Source of the DNA: 'Nostoc azollae' 0708
Lineage (GTDB): Bacteria; Cyanobacteriota; Cyanobacteriia; Cyanobacteriales; Nostocaceae
Direction: 5' to 3'
Assembly: GCF_000196515.1 (NCBI RefSeq)
Contig: NC_014248.1
Span: 3,166,001-3,230,000 of the forward strand
Length of the DNA stretch: 64,000 nucleotides
How positions within the stretch are numbered: position 1 is the stretch's first letter; each line of letters opens with the position of its first letter. Positions 29,492-39,936 of this stretch are shown one piece after another. Both the position numbers and the translations under genes were made by a program. The notes under the pieces are model-generated. The model did no database searches, was not told the DNA's origin, and worked only from the letters and a program-made list of their open reading frames with translations.

Positions 29492-30380
29492 ATAAAGTAA
29501 ATGTTTAGGAGAGAAGAGGAAGTAGCATAATTCTAGTCATAAGAGCATATATAGCCCCTTACCTCATTTGTGTTAAACGCTCATAATCCTTGCTTAGACG
29601 ATAATATTGGTTAAACCACCCAAATGTTCTTTCTACTACCCAGGGTTGTGGTAAAACTTTAAATTCTTGCTCAGTAGGTCCTATGACTTCAACATGAGCT
29701 TGAATCAGGAACCAAACTGCAAGTGCAAATTTATCACCGTCATAACCGGAATCAACCCATAAAACTTGGACTTTTTCCAATAATTCTGTGGGTTCCTCTA
29801 GCAGTTCCATTAGTGCATAGGCAGCAAGTATTCGTTCTGGGGCATTCGCTTCACTAACAACAACTTTAAACACAAATCCCAGGCTATCAACTAAAGTCTG
29901 CCCCTTTCTTCCTTTTACCTTTTTACATCCGTCAAAACCATACACATCCCCTTTTTTTGGTCAGTGTTGACCGACTGACTGTCTGCGGCGAGCGCGGTAA
30001 GTTGTGTTGATTTACCTAATTTCGAGCGAACTTGACTACCCAATGTATGGTTGAATTTTTCCCAAACCCCCTGGCCCTGCCATTTCCTGTAATAGCTATA
30101 TACCGTTGACCTTGGCGGGAAGTCACCTGGAAGCATATTCCATTGACATCCAGTTTTCAAATGAAAATATATGGCATTACATATTTCACCTATATCTTTT
30201 GTGGGTGGATGCCCTCCTTCTTTGGCTGGTGGAATCAATGGGGCTAGGATTTCCCACTCCATATCAGTTAAGTCTGTGGCGTAAGACTTTCGTGCCATGA
30301 TTAGCTATGTAAATACACTATATCTGATGTATCCTATCATTCCAACATTCCTTTTCTACTCCCCTTTACATTTACTTTAT
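29492..30380 (-). mobile_element. IS5-superfamily element (two-frame type), apparently intact
   Basis: The ends ATAAAGTAAATGT (29492) and ACATTTACTTTAT (to 30380) are inverted repeats with weaker similarity further in. The 889-bp unit carries one transposase gene spread over two overlapping frames. On the right it abuts the IS701 fragment copy 4. Confidence 0.75.
29559..30298 (-). CDS. IS5-superfamily transposase made by -1 frameshift (ORF A 30298-29915, ORF B to 29559)
   Basis: ORF A begins MARKSYATDLTDMEWEILAPL (DUF4096/HTH part) and carries the first catalytic Asp in LAADSQSV. ORF B overlaps it in the -1 frame and carries VDSGYDGDKFA (second Asp) and VVERTFGWFNQYYRLSKDYE (Glu). The overlap contains the heptamer A AAA AAG (minus strand, 29957-29951), followed by GGGG, a standard slippery site of bacterial insertion sequences. 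Slipping there joins GACCAAAAAAAGGGGAT into an uninterrupted protein of about 247 residues with all DDE residues. The alternative is a plain frameshift mutation, but the exact heptamer and absence of other lesions favour programmed frameshifting. Confidence 0.8.
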
Positions 30381-30384
30381 CAGC

Positions 30385-30769
30385 CTCTTATTACCAATGT
30401 TTCTTCATCAATTGTCATACCCCAATGGATAGTTGATACATAGTCTCAAAGAAATTGGGTAGAAGTTGTTTACAGGGAAGCCAAGGGATGGGTAGGATTC
30501 AAAGAATATCAAGTTGGAGATAACAGTAGTTGACTGCGCCATTTTATTTTGGTTTTCTGTGCCTACACTTTTATTCTTTGCCATCAGTGGACTGGAGGAT
30601 TAAGACTAAGGGTGCTCTAAGAAACCTTTGAATACTTTTACTGAAGCTTTAGAAGCGTTGAGAACACCCATATCTTTTCTATTGATTGATTGGTTCAACT
30701 TGAATCCGGACATGTTTCCTTCTGATAGAGCCAGTTTGGGCTATATTTGGGGTTGATTTTTGTTGAAGT
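30385..30769 (+). pseudogene. IS701-family fragment, copy 4 (3' third)
   Basis: Matches copy 1 from the TNVSSSIV block onward (copy 1: about 6659). It includes NWVEVV, AKGWVGFKEYQV, FCAYTFILCHQWTGG and the right end TTTTTGTTGAAGTCCGG. Several stops and a one-base insertion in the AAGGGTGCTC region are present. Its left part is missing at the right end of the IS5 element. Confidence 0.78.
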
Positions 30770-31600
30770 CCGGCTAATAAATTAATTGCTCACATCAAAG
30801 CATAAAAAAATTATTTTTCAGAAATCTCTTACAAATTTTGGGGATTTAGACCCCTTTAACCTATGCCGACCCGATAAAGATTCAGGTGATGCTACCCTTT
30901 TACTAGTACAGCACGGCGTAAATAAACCAACCATTCCAAATCTCTGAAAAGCTCAGGCTGTATTCATTTTGCATTTTGTTGGCGCAGGCTCCTGGAAGCA
31001 ATATTTTGAATTTCGTTAGGGTAGCTCTTCTGAAAGAACCAGTTTGAATTCACGGCAGTACTAGGTTAGTTTGGTACTCATAGTGGCACTAAAACCTAAA
31101 AAGACAAGTTTTGGATAGGAAAATTTATTCAGATGCCTTCTCAATAAGGAACAATAAACCTATTAAAAAATTGTTTCTGTGGTATGATAGAAAGTCTTAG
31201 ATTTTATGTATTTTCAGTGTTCTTTGTGATCGGTAATTCAAACATAACCGTGTAACTCTGATTTTGAGCTAAAACAAAGAAAGTTATCTTTTATAAGATC
31301 AAATTAATTCTGCAAGACGTCTAATGATTTTGAACCAGGTTTTCCATAGAAAAAACCTAAGAACTGGAACTTTGTACTTAGTCTTGTTTATGACCTGTAT
31401 ATCTAACTTAATATTAGTAATTACTATTTAGCTCCAATGAATTCTAGTCAATTCTCCCAGTAATTAGTTCTTATATTCTATATCTTATAGTATATACATC
31501 CGTTTTGTTGGTTTCCATCTGATCTTGGTTATATAGTATATATATACTATACCTATTCTATAGCGTCCACTCTCTAAAAGCCTTTTGGAAGATTGATTCA
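30770..31600. other. Gene-free region with one MITE-like repeat
   Basis: Holds the repeat at 30903-31064 (listed separately). The rest is AT-rich, with a run of TATA steps around 31530-31555 (ATATAGTATATATATACTAT) that could be a promoter for the gene at 31601, though the match is only by composition. Confidence 0.4.
30903..31064 (-). repeat. MITE-like repeat, copy A
   Basis: About 160 bp with inverted ends: CTAGTACAGCACGGCGTAAA at 30903 and ACGGCAGTACTAG at 31052-31064. Inside are the shared blocks CCAAATCTCTGAAAAGCTCA and TAGGGTAGCTCTTC. Same family as 50098-50253, 51627-51780 and 60881-61005, in the opposite orientation. Confidence 0.8.
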
Positions 31601-31876
31601 ATGGATAGTTTTATGATAAAGCATTACATTCTCAATCTTAATCCAACTCCCAAGCATGAATGGGACCGATACATATTAAGTAACCCACTAAGGGGAAAAC
31701 GCCCAGACATTGCCAAATTAATTGCTGAAGCAGTGGGTGCGGATACAGGCAGTTATTTGGTGAGTGTGAAGATTGAAGTAACCGTCTTAGAGGAAGCAGC
31801 AGTACCAGCAGTGAAACAACTTTCACTGCCATTTCCAGAAGTTAATATTAATTTATCAAGGCGAGAAGCAGCGTAG
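31601..31876 (+). CDS. Hypothetical protein, 91 residues
   Basis: An open frame from the ATG at 31601 (MDSFMIKHYILNLNPTPKHEW) to 31876, with no internal lesion and no membrane segment. The middle (KRPDIAKLIAEAVGADTGSYLVSVKIEVTV) looks like a folded alpha/beta domain, and the C-terminus is basic. No ribosome-binding site is obvious. It stands alone before the polysaccharide genes, on the opposite strand to the next gene. I do not recognise the family. Confidence 0.5.
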   Translation: MDSFMIKHYILNLNPTPKHEWDRYILSNPLRGKRPDIAKLIAEAVGADTGSYLVSVKIEVTVLEEAAVPAVKQLSLPFPEVNINLSRREAA

Positions 31877-31963
31877 ATATAACATGAACCAATAAGCAGG
31901 GAATAGGGTGTAGAGTATTGATAGTTGACACGGTGTTCAATATTAGTATTTATGGGAATTTCT

Positions 31964-33115
31964 TTATTGTATATTCTTTGCTAAGAAATGCAGTAATTTA
32001 CCAATCTGCTGATTAATAGTTGTTACATCAAAACGCAAACTAGCACTAATTCTAGCATTTTGAGCAATGATTGCAGTGTTGTGCGGCTCATGAATACAAC
32101 TGTTAATTACCTCTGCTAGTTCCTGTGGGTTTCCTGGTGTGACTAAAAAACCATTGATTTCATGTTCCACTAATTCCATTACCCCTCCAGCTTTAGCCGC
32201 GACCACAGGTTTACCACACAGCATAGCTTCAACAATAACTCTGCCAAAAGGTTCAGGTGCTGTTGATGTATGTGTCACTAAATCACAAGTTGTCATTAAT
32301 TGGGGAATGTCAGCACGAAATCCTAAAAATTTAACCCTATCTTCTAATCCCAAAGAGGTAACTCTTTGGTGTAAATCTTTTACATAATGTTGTTCACCAA
32401 ATAAAGCATCACCTACTAGAATTGCTGTGATATTGTCTGGACATTGGGCAAGTGCATTAATTAAAATATGCTGCCCCTTCCAAGGTGATAAACGGCTGAA
32501 ATGCCCAATTATAAATTTATCTTGTAAACCTAATTCTCGTTTTATTTTCATCACACTTTCTGCGGAGATTTGATAATTATTTAATTCAAAGCCATTATAG
32601 ACAACTTCAATAATATTTGATTTTCCTCCAGCGTGTAAGAATGCCTGTTTACTGGCTTGGGAATTAGCAATTACTAAGGAAGCAAACTGATTAATTAAAG
32701 TAATAGCAACACGCAAGTTAGTTTTGCTAAAATGTTCGATGGAGAGAATATCGTGTAAATGATAAACTAAAGGACGACGAGATAAAAGACTCGCAATAGC
32801 ACCTACAACTAAGGCTTTTTGAGTATTGGCGTAGATTAAATCATATTTCCTGGCACGTTGTATTACTCGATTAATTAGGGGTATGAGCTGACCTAAACTC
32901 CCTAATGCTGCTAACAAACCACTATCTTTATTAACTTTAATAGCTTGAGTAGCTAAAATTTCTACAGGTATTTGATGCTGCTGTAGTAATGATCTAAAAT
33001 CACCATCTGCAAATAAACCTACAAGAGAACTATCCGCATAGGGTTTAGCAATATCTATTAAACATAACTCAGCACCACCTGGTTTACCACTTTGATCCAA
33101 AAACAAAATTTTCAT
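31964..33115 (-). CDS. GT4-family glycosyltransferase
   Basis: GT-B fold retaining glycosyltransferase that adds a sugar from a nucleotide-sugar to a growing glycan at the inner membrane. I place the start at the ATG at 33115 (MKILFLDQSGKPGGAELCL), preceded by ATAGGATA, rather than the TTG 15 bases further upstream. The N-terminal domain has the acceptor-side GGAE motif. The C-terminal domain has GHFSRLSPWKGQHILINAL and EPFGRVIVEAMLCGKPVVA, which holds the EX7E motif. Length about 383 residues. The next GT4 gene lies 55 bp upstream in the same direction, so the two probably form an operon. Confidence 0.88.
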   Translation of the reverse strand: MKILFLDQSGKPGGAELCLIDIAKPYADSSLVGLFADGDFRSLLQQHQIPVEILATQAIKVNKDSGLLAALGSLGQLIPLINRVIQRARKYDLIYANTQKALVVGAIASLLSRRPLVYHLHDILSIEHFSKTNLRVAITLINQFASLVIANSQASKQAFLHAGGKSNIIEVVYNGFELNNYQISAESVMKIKRELGLQDKFIIGHFSRLSPWKGQHILINALAQCPDNITAILVGDALFGEQHYVKDLHQRVTSLGLEDRVKFLGFRADIPQLMTTCDLVTHTSTAPEPFGRVIVEAMLCGKPVVAAKAGGVMELVEHEINGFLVTPGNPQELAEVINSCIHEPHNTAIIAQNARISASLRFDVTTINQQIGKLLHFLAKNIQ

Positions 33116-33170
33116 TATCCTATTTTTCAATTTGTATTAATCTGTGTTTATCTATGGTCGCTCTCTAAAT

Positions 33171-34343
33171 TTATCTAGATAAAATAACTTTCCTTACTTT
33201 TTGAGCAATATTAGTCCAATCATAATTTGTGATTGTGTAATAGCGGCATTCTTCTCTAGTAGGTAAAGGAATCTTTTCTAAGATTGCTAGTTCTAATTTC
33301 TCTGCAATGCTTTTAACTGTGATAGAATCAGTAATTAAATCTGGTGAAAATACTTGTAAGATTTCTGTCATTCCCCCTACAGGTGTACATAAAACTGGAG
33401 TACCACATGCTAAGGACTCCAGAATTGCTAATCCAAAACCTTCGAAAGACTGACTGGGCATTACAGTTAAATTAGCAGCTTGATAAGCTATTGGTAAATC
33501 TTCATCTGGTAAAAAGCCTAATAATTGAACGTTGTTTTCTAGTCCTAGTTCTAGAACTTGTTGTTGGAGTATTTCCTGAAGATGACCACGACCAGCTATA
33601 GCTAACCAAATATCAGAAATTCTCGGTTTGATTATTGCTAATGCTTGCAATAATTTATCGATTCCCATGCGATGTACTAAACGGCGAGATGTGAATAATA
33701 TCGGTCGATTAGTCGGCCAATTTAGTTTTAATCTTGCATCTTGACGAGATAGATTATTTTGAAAGTGATGAATATCAACTCCACCAGGTATAATATTAAT
33801 TATGCTCCAAGGGATTTGATATCTTTGATGTAAAATATTGCCAAAAGCTTCACTCAAAACTATAAAGCGGTCGCATCGATTATAAGTATTTTTTTCTATC
33901 AACTTCCATTTCAGCCAAATACTAAGTTTCTGGTCTACAACTTCTTCTTGACTTTCAGAAGCCCAAGGTCCATGGAAATTAAAAGTAACTGGTACGTCTT
34001 TAGGTAAAAGATCCATAATTGGAAAGCTATATAATGCAAAATGTAGATTAATAGCGTCTGGTGTTTCCAATCTGCTTTTCTGAAAATTAGTGCGAATTGA
34101 CCACAATCTTTGGCAAATAGGACTATCTGGATCAGCTAAATTAGTTAGCTTAATAGGTATATTTTCGGCTTCACTGGGTAAACCTACACCACATAATTCT
34201 ACCTGATCTTGATTGTCTGCTAATTTATGAGTTAATTCATGAATATACCTTTCTAATCCTCCTGGGGTTTTGGGGAACCAGCCAGTTCCCAATGTGAGGA
34301 TAGATGCAGAACTTGATTCATAACCTTTTTTGTTACCTTCCAC
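33171..34343 (-). CDS. GT4-family glycosyltransferase
   Basis: A 390-residue GT-B enzyme. The start codon is a GTG at 34343 (MEGNKKGYESS). Motifs: GTGWFPKTPGGLERYIHEL (acceptor side), NIIPGGVDIHHF, FTSRRLVHRMGIDKLLQAL, and the EX7E site in EGFGLAILESLACGTPVL. It precedes the GT4 gene at 31964 by 55 bp and was probably transcribed with it. The sugar and acceptor cannot be told from sequence; the pair could act on the same surface polysaccharide as the HEP-like genes further on. Confidence 0.88.
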   Translation of the reverse strand: MEGNKKGYESSSASILTLGTGWFPKTPGGLERYIHELTHKLADNQDQVELCGVGLPSEAENIPIKLTNLADPDSPICQRLWSIRTNFQKSRLETPDAINLHFALYSFPIMDLLPKDVPVTFNFHGPWASESQEEVVDQKLSIWLKWKLIEKNTYNRCDRFIVLSEAFGNILHQRYQIPWSIINIIPGGVDIHHFQNNLSRQDARLKLNWPTNRPILFTSRRLVHRMGIDKLLQALAIIKPRISDIWLAIAGRGHLQEILQQQVLELGLENNVQLLGFLPDEDLPIAYQAANLTVMPSQSFEGFGLAILESLACGTPVLCTPVGGMTEILQVFSPDLITDSITVKSIAEKLELAILEKIPLPTREECRYYTITNYDWTNIAQKVRKVILSR

Positions 34344-35298
34344 CTAATTATCTCCTCTAGGGAATTTAGTTTGCTTCCACACTAAAATTAACTTTTTTAC
34401 ATTCAGCCCTTAATTACTATTACTGACTGGTTGAAATTCTCAAGGCTGTATTTAGTATTTTGGTTTGACCACTTATCTCTTGATCTACAAGCCCTCAGAT
34501 TCATCCGTGGAATTAATCCAAAATCCAAAATTGAATCAGGTGATCCAATTTTTGATCGAAATTCAATTTATGATCAAAATCATCACTTGACTAAACTGTC
34601 AGTCCGGTTAAAAAATCATTCATCAGTGTAGTTTTCAATCAATTATTTTTATATGGGTGATGTTACTAGGATAAATTGGTTTGAATTATACCGATTTAAT
34701 GATTTTGATCATTCTGTACACATGATAGATGTTACTTCTCATAATTGATTTAAAAAAAGGATAATCATCAGGATAGATGCTCAATATTTTCTGTTTTCCG
34801 TGCATAATTCTCTGTCTACCTTCTAGGATTTACGACTTACTGCATCAGTATATCTATTTATAGCGGTAAACCTTTATTAATCCTGTATTTAAATTCACTT
34901 AGATGATATTTATCATTACACTTTCTCAATGCAAATCAAACTTTACTCTTGATTAATAATTGCTGTGTTAAAGAAATATATTTTCTTTATAAAGTTTCGA
35001 TAAGAATATATAATTAACAACATTTATCTGTTAGGTTATTGATGTCTTGTACAGGTGCATATACAAATTCTCCATTACTACATATAACAATCCTGCTGAC
35101 CCTACACTCTGTAATTAGTTGGAAATTGTGCAATATATCAAAATCGAACAACCATAACTTTTTCAGTAATGATAATTGCCAATATGCAATCAGAGCAATT
35201 ATATGAAAAATATATTTATCTCGCAAATTAAAAATATCAGTCACAAACTAAATCAAATTATTAGGAATTCAATTCAGAGTAGATATGGAGGCACAAAA
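34344..35298. other. 955-bp divergent intergenic region
   Basis: Between the divergent GT4 gene and the beta-propeller gene; it must contain both promoters. AT-rich. Short repeats of the type AATCCAAAATCCAAAATTG (about 34517) are like those scattered in Nostoc intergenic DNA. Frames seen here are short and have no family features. The upstream extension of the propeller frame to 35176 is discounted because of the strong ribosome-binding site at 35287. Confidence 0.4.
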
Positions 35299-37425
35299 AT
35301 GGCCTTCAATTTTTTACTCGGTCTAACTTGTGGATTAATGGTGATATTTGTGGGTATAACAATGGACTCAGCCACGACAAAAACCACTACAGTAGCTGGA
35401 TTTACCTATGAAACTTCTTGGCTTGGTAATACTATCGGCAAAGGTAAATTACGAGTCCAAAATAATGTAGAGGCAATGTATGTAACAACTAATGGTAAAA
35501 TTTATACTAATAGTTATTGGGATGAAGCTGGAGGAGAAGCAGGAATATATAAAGATGGTAAGGTTATGGGTTTTCTAGAAGATATTCATGGGTGGAATCG
35601 TCTCGGTGGTAAAGCAGTAACAGCCAATAGCAAATATATTTATATTGCTATGTCCCAAAGTGGAATGAATAATGGAAAAGACGGTTATCCACCAGAAGGT
35701 AAAATTTGGTACTGTGTCAGACGTTATAATTTAGCCGGAAAATCTGTACCTTTTCCGGGAGGTAATGGCTGGGATAAAAGTATGTTAATTATCAGTGATA
35801 AACATGAAGTAACTGGATTAGCAACTGTAGGTGATAAATTATTTATTAGTAATGCTGCTGGTAACATTGTACAGATTTACAATACTGAAACAATGCAGGA
35901 GATAGGCAAATTCGCTGTTACCAATCCTGGAGGAATAGCCATTGATCCACAAGGAGATTTGTGGATTATTCAAACTAAAAAAGGTACTATGGTTGGTCAG
36001 ATTGTCCATTATTCGCAAACAGGAAAAAAACTGCCGCAACAAATTGTAGATGTGGTTGATCCAACAGCGATCGCAACTTACAGACAAGATAGGTTATTAG
36101 TAGCAGAAAATGGCATCCGTCAACAAGTGCTGATTTACAATATCGAAAATCAGCCTGTACAAGTAGGAACATTAGGGACTGAAAATGGTATCTATAGTGG
36201 TGTTCCTGGTGAAGTTGAAAGTTTAAAATTATATGGAATTACGGGAGTCGGTACAGACAGCACAGGCAATATCTATATCAACAATAATGGTTTTAATAAA
36301 TCAGGTACAGATTTAAGAAAATTTTCCGAATCAGGGAAACAACAATGGCAATTATTGGGTTTAACATTTGTAGATAATGCAGATACTGACCCCAAAAGTG
36401 ATGGTGTAGATGTATTCACCAAGCATGAAAAATACCTGATAGATTATAGTAAACCATCTGGTAAACAATGGACTTATAAAGTCTACACACTTAATCCTTT
36501 TAAATATCCTCAAGATCCTCGTTTACATACATCCCCAGATGGCCCTATTTTCCGACGTATTCAAGGGAGGCCTTTTTTATTCCTCACAGATATGTTTGGC
36601 AGCTTACTGCAGATTTATCGTTTTCAACCAACTACAGACGGTAATATTGCTATTCCTGCGGGGCTATTTGTGGTAACTAATGATAAAGGTAAATCTATTC
36701 AGGGTAATTGGCCTCCCTATCAACCAGCCAAAGGTGAATGGATTTGGCGAGATAAAAATGGTAATGGTGCATTTGATCAAAATGAATATGACAGCAGTGA
36801 AGATTATCCCTACATAGGTGGTTGGTGGGTAGATACTAAAGGTGATGTTTGGAAAACTTTGCGAACTGAAGATGGTATTCGTCATTATCCTTTACAGGGA
36901 TTAGATAGCAAAGGAAATCCCATCTATACTTATACTTCAATACAAAAACACAAAACTCCTAGTGTGTTTAAAGATTTGCGGCATATTGAGTATTTTCCTG
37001 AAACAGATACTATGTATTTATCAGGTTTCACAGCAGCACATCCCGCTTCTGGTGATGATACCAGGGTTATAGGATCAGAAATTGCCCGGTTTGATAATTG
37101 GAGTAAAGGAAATCGCACTCCTAAATGGCGGACTGTAGTTCCTTATGATTCTACTGGGAAGCGTGAAGTTTCTACTGCGGCCATCAGTGTAGCTGGTGAT
37201 TATGTGTTTGCAGTGACGGTGAAAACCGCAGAAGTTTATGTCTATAAAACTGCTACAGGCAAACTTGTACTCAAGTTCGGTCCTGGTCCAGAAGTTGGTG
37301 GAGAAAGTGGCTGGGTTGATATCCCCCACGGTATCCGGGCTTTTCGCCGTGCTAATGGTGAATACTTAGTGTTTGCAGAGGAAAATATGAACGGAAAGGT
37401 GATTATTTACCGTTTCTCAATGTGA
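35299..37425 (+). CDS. Secreted NHL/beta-propeller protein, 708 residues
   Basis: The start at 35299 is preceded by TGGAGG seven bases away and begins a typical signal peptide (MAFNFLLGLTCGLMVIFVGI with a charged-poor core and a small-residue site near DSA), so the protein is exported. The rest is beta-rich, with recurring NHL-like turns: VTGLATVGDKLFISNAAGNI, PGGIAIDPQGDLWIIQT, ITGVGTDSTGNIYINNNG, and a later WPPYQPAKGEWIWRDKNGNGAFD segment with a calcium-loop-like DKNGNGAFDQNE. Likely two propeller domains. No catalytic site is recognised. Its place among glycosyltransferases suggests a role in binding or processing an envelope polysaccharide. Function unproven. Confidence 0.8.
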   Translation: MAFNFLLGLTCGLMVIFVGITMDSATTKTTTVAGFTYETSWLGNTIGKGKLRVQNNVEAMYVTTNGKIYTNSYWDEAGGEAGIYKDGKVMGFLEDIHGWNRLGGKAVTANSKYIYIAMSQSGMNNGKDGYPPEGKIWYCVRRYNLAGKSVPFPGGNGWDKSMLIISDKHEVTGLATVGDKLFISNAAGNIVQIYNTETMQEIGKFAVTNPGGIAIDPQGDLWIIQTKKGTMVGQIVHYSQTGKKLPQQIVDVVDPTAIATYRQDRLLVAENGIRQQVLIYNIENQPVQVGTLGTENGIYSGVPGEVESLKLYGITGVGTDSTGNIYINNNGFNKSGTDLRKFSESGKQQWQLLGLTFVDNADTDPKSDGVDVFTKHEKYLIDYSKPSGKQWTYKVYTLNPFKYPQDPRLHTSPDGPIFRRIQGRPFLFLTDMFGSLLQIYRFQPTTDGNIAIPAGLFVVTNDKGKSIQGNWPPYQPAKGEWIWRDKNGNGAFDQNEYDSSEDYPYIGGWWVDTKGDVWKTLRTEDGIRHYPLQGLDSKGNPIYTYTSIQKHKTPSVFKDLRHIEYFPETDTMYLSGFTAAHPASGDDTRVIGSEIARFDNWSKGNRTPKWRTVVPYDSTGKREVSTAAISVAGDYVFAVTVKTAEVYVYKTATGKLVLKFGPGPEVGGESGWVDIPHGIRAFRRANGEYLVFAEENMNGKVIIYRFSM

Positions 37426-37873
37426 GGAGAAAAATTCCTAAAATTCACTAGAAAACCTGAATTTGTAGGGTTCTGGCATTGTTAAGCCCCTATTTAAAAT
37501 CTTTTATACATTGTTCATTCCCACAATATCAGCAAAATATGAATCATATTAAGTAAGTGGGGCTAATTACTGGTAATATTTTTCTATTACCTGCTTGAGC
37601 AATCAAATTGGATTTCCATATAAGTAGAAAATAACTACTGAGTCACTGCTGATTTATTCTTCATATTGATAAGGCAGATTTACAGAAAAAATAAATACGA
37701 GGGGTCATATTTAATTATTATAAGAAATAAATACTTGTTGTTTGTTTAAATATGATTTGATTTAATGAGTTATAATAAATGTTTATTCATGTCAATTTTC
37801 AATTGAATCTAAAAAATTTCCAACCTGAATTAGTATCAAATAAGTATTTAATTGTATTAGATAAAAAGAACAA
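37426..37873. other. 448-bp intergenic region
   Basis: AT-rich, with no protein-like frame, repeat or clear terminator found. It separates the beta-propeller gene from the PIG-L gene on the same strand, so the latter probably has its own promoter. Confidence 0.4.
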
Positions 37874-38656
37874 ATGGATAAAACTAGTCTGATTAAACTA
37901 GAAAAACTCATCCCCAATGATTTACTAAACCTAATGCAATATATTCATGCAAACTTACTCTCTAGATGGATTTTACGTTGGGGAAGTCAGCCCTTAGAAT
38001 TTAGTCAGAAGTCAGCAATGGTTTTTTCTCCCCATCAAGATGATGAAACCTTGGGTTGTGGTGGAATGATCGCCCAAAAAAGGGAGCAAGGACTATCTGT
38101 AGTTGTCACTTTTTTAACGGATGGACGAGGTTCATACACTTCAGACCTAAATATTCAAAATCAAATTATTCAGATTCGTAAACAAGAATCCTTAAATGCG
38201 TTAGGTATTTTGGGAGTACAGCCTTCGGGAATTTACTTTTTGGATAAACCAGATGGCACTTTACCAGATTTAACAGCAGAGGAAAGAGAACAAACAATTA
38301 AACAAATTTCCGAATTGCTAAAGCGTTATCAACCAGGAGAAGTTTATGTTCCTCATCATAAAGATTGTCATAAAGATCATGAGGCAACATTTTATTTGGT
38401 TAAAGAAGCAATCACACAAGCAAAAATTACGGTAGAACTCCTACAGTATCCGATTTGGGTATTCTGGAGAGCTCCCTTATTTATCCTTTTAAAATTAAAG
38501 GATATTACAGCGGCTTATCAGTTATCAATTACACCAGTACAAGAGAAAAAAAATCAAGCGATCGCAGCCTATCCTTCCCAAATACAAACCCTACCTAGTG
38601 GCTTTATTAACCAATTCTTAAATTCACCAGAAATCTTCTTTAAATCTGAACCTTAG
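37874..38656 (+). CDS. PIG-L (LmbE)-family N-acetylglucosaminyl deacetylase-like protein
   Basis: PIG-L enzymes are zinc-dependent de-N-acetylases acting on GlcNAc-containing substrates. The 260-residue protein has the zinc-binding FSPHQDDETLGCGG near residue 56 (the PHxDDE motif), TFLTDGRGSYT, and the second zinc ligand in VPHHKDCHKDHEATFYLV near residue 160. A 100-bp gap separates it from the next GT4 gene on the same strand, so both may be cotranscribed and work on the same amino-sugar glycan. The exact substrate is unknown. Confidence 0.9.
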   Translation: MDKTSLIKLEKLIPNDLLNLMQYIHANLLSRWILRWGSQPLEFSQKSAMVFSPHQDDETLGCGGMIAQKREQGLSVVVTFLTDGRGSYTSDLNIQNQIIQIRKQESLNALGILGVQPSGIYFLDKPDGTLPDLTAEEREQTIKQISELLKRYQPGEVYVPHHKDCHKDHEATFYLVKEAITQAKITVELLQYPIWVFWRAPLFILLKLKDITAAYQLSITPVQEKKNQAIAAYPSQIQTLPSGFINQFLNSPEIFFKSEP

Positions 38657-38756
38657 TTCCTGCGAACTTACTTATTTCTGAATTGAATCAAGGTGAAATA
38701 TCTAGTAATAAGGATCATGATATTTGTTTAGAATAATTGCCATGGAGAAAAATTAA

Positions 38757-39881
38757 ATGCGAATCCTACACATTACAAACCATGTCCAAAAAATCGGTAA
38801 CGGAATTGTTAATGTGGCAGTAGACTTAGCCTGTTTACAAACTAAAAAGAGTCTTGATGTTGCTGTGGCATCAGCAGGAGGAGAATATGAAACATTATTA
38901 GCAAATTATGGTATTTCCCACTTTAAATTAGATCAATCGCGCACACCAGTAAACATGATCAAAGCTGCTTGGCGCTATCGAGAAATTATCAAAGAATTTC
39001 AACCAGATATTGTTCATGCCCACATGATGACAGGAGTTGTGTTAGCAGGTATTCTCAAAAATAGTGGTCAATATAGTTTAGTTTCTACCGTACATAATGA
39101 ATTTCAACGTAGTGCCGTATTAATGGGATTAGCAGATCGCGTCATCGCAGTTAGTCACGCAGTAGGTGATTCTATGATCCGTCGTGGTATACCAGCTAAA
39201 AAATTGCGGGTAGTTGCTAACGGAACATTAAACAGTCCTCGACATAGGAAAATTCAAGATTACCAACCCCTCCCACTCCATCATCCAGCCATCACCACTG
39301 TAGCTGGAATGTATAGTCGTAAAGGAATAGGTGAATTAATTGAAGCATTCAATTTGATTGCAAAAGATTTTCCCAAAGCCCATCTTTATCTAGTAGGAGA
39401 TGGGCCAGATCGGGTAATTTTTGAGACTATTATTAATAGTAAAATCTTTAGAGATAAAGGATTACATCAACGTATCCATTTTGAAGGTTTTCAACCAGAA
39501 CCTCAACGTTATATGTTATCCACAGATATATTTGTTTTAGCTTCACATTGCGAATCATTTGGTTTAGTTTTAACAGAAGCAAGAGAAGCCGGGTGTGCAA
39601 TTGTCGCCAGTGATGTAGATGGAATTCCAGAAACCTTAGATCATCGGCAAGCTGGTATTTTAGTTCCACCTAAAAATAGTCAAAAGTTAGCCAATGCATT
39701 GGCCCAATTACTAAGCGATACCAAACAATTGCAGAAATGGAAATTTCGCGCCAAACAAAACCTAGAAAGATTTAGCGCCGTACGAGTAAATGAAGAAACA
39801 TTGAATGTTTACCATGAATTAACCAGACAATATAATCTCGTCAGAATAATCGAACCGAGAGAATTAGTAATAGGTAAGTAG
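38757..39881 (+). CDS. GT4-family glycosyltransferase
   Basis: A 374-residue GT-B enzyme of the GT4 type. The N-terminus (MRILHITNHVQKIGNGIVNVA) has the acceptor-side pattern, with ASAGGEYE and VHAHMMTGVV. The C-terminal donor domain has VAGMYSRKGIGELIEAF, YLVGDGPDRV and SHCESFGLVLTEAREAGCAIV with EX7E. It follows the PIG-L gene on the plus strand, and the next gene (39937) is convergent. The sugar used is not evident. Confidence 0.9.
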   Translation: MRILHITNHVQKIGNGIVNVAVDLACLQTKKSLDVAVASAGGEYETLLANYGISHFKLDQSRTPVNMIKAAWRYREIIKEFQPDIVHAHMMTGVVLAGILKNSGQYSLVSTVHNEFQRSAVLMGLADRVIAVSHAVGDSMIRRGIPAKKLRVVANGTLNSPRHRKIQDYQPLPLHHPAITTVAGMYSRKGIGELIEAFNLIAKDFPKAHLYLVGDGPDRVIFETIINSKIFRDKGLHQRIHFEGFQPEPQRYMLSTDIFVLASHCESFGLVLTEAREAGCAIVASDVDGIPETLDHRQAGILVPPKNSQKLANALAQLLSDTKQLQKWKFRAKQNLERFSAVRVNEETLNVYHELTRQYNLVRIIEPRELVIGK

Positions 39882-39936
39882 CCATTATCAACTACTTACA
39901 AATTTACTTCCCCTCTTTTTTATTCCCTATTACCTG

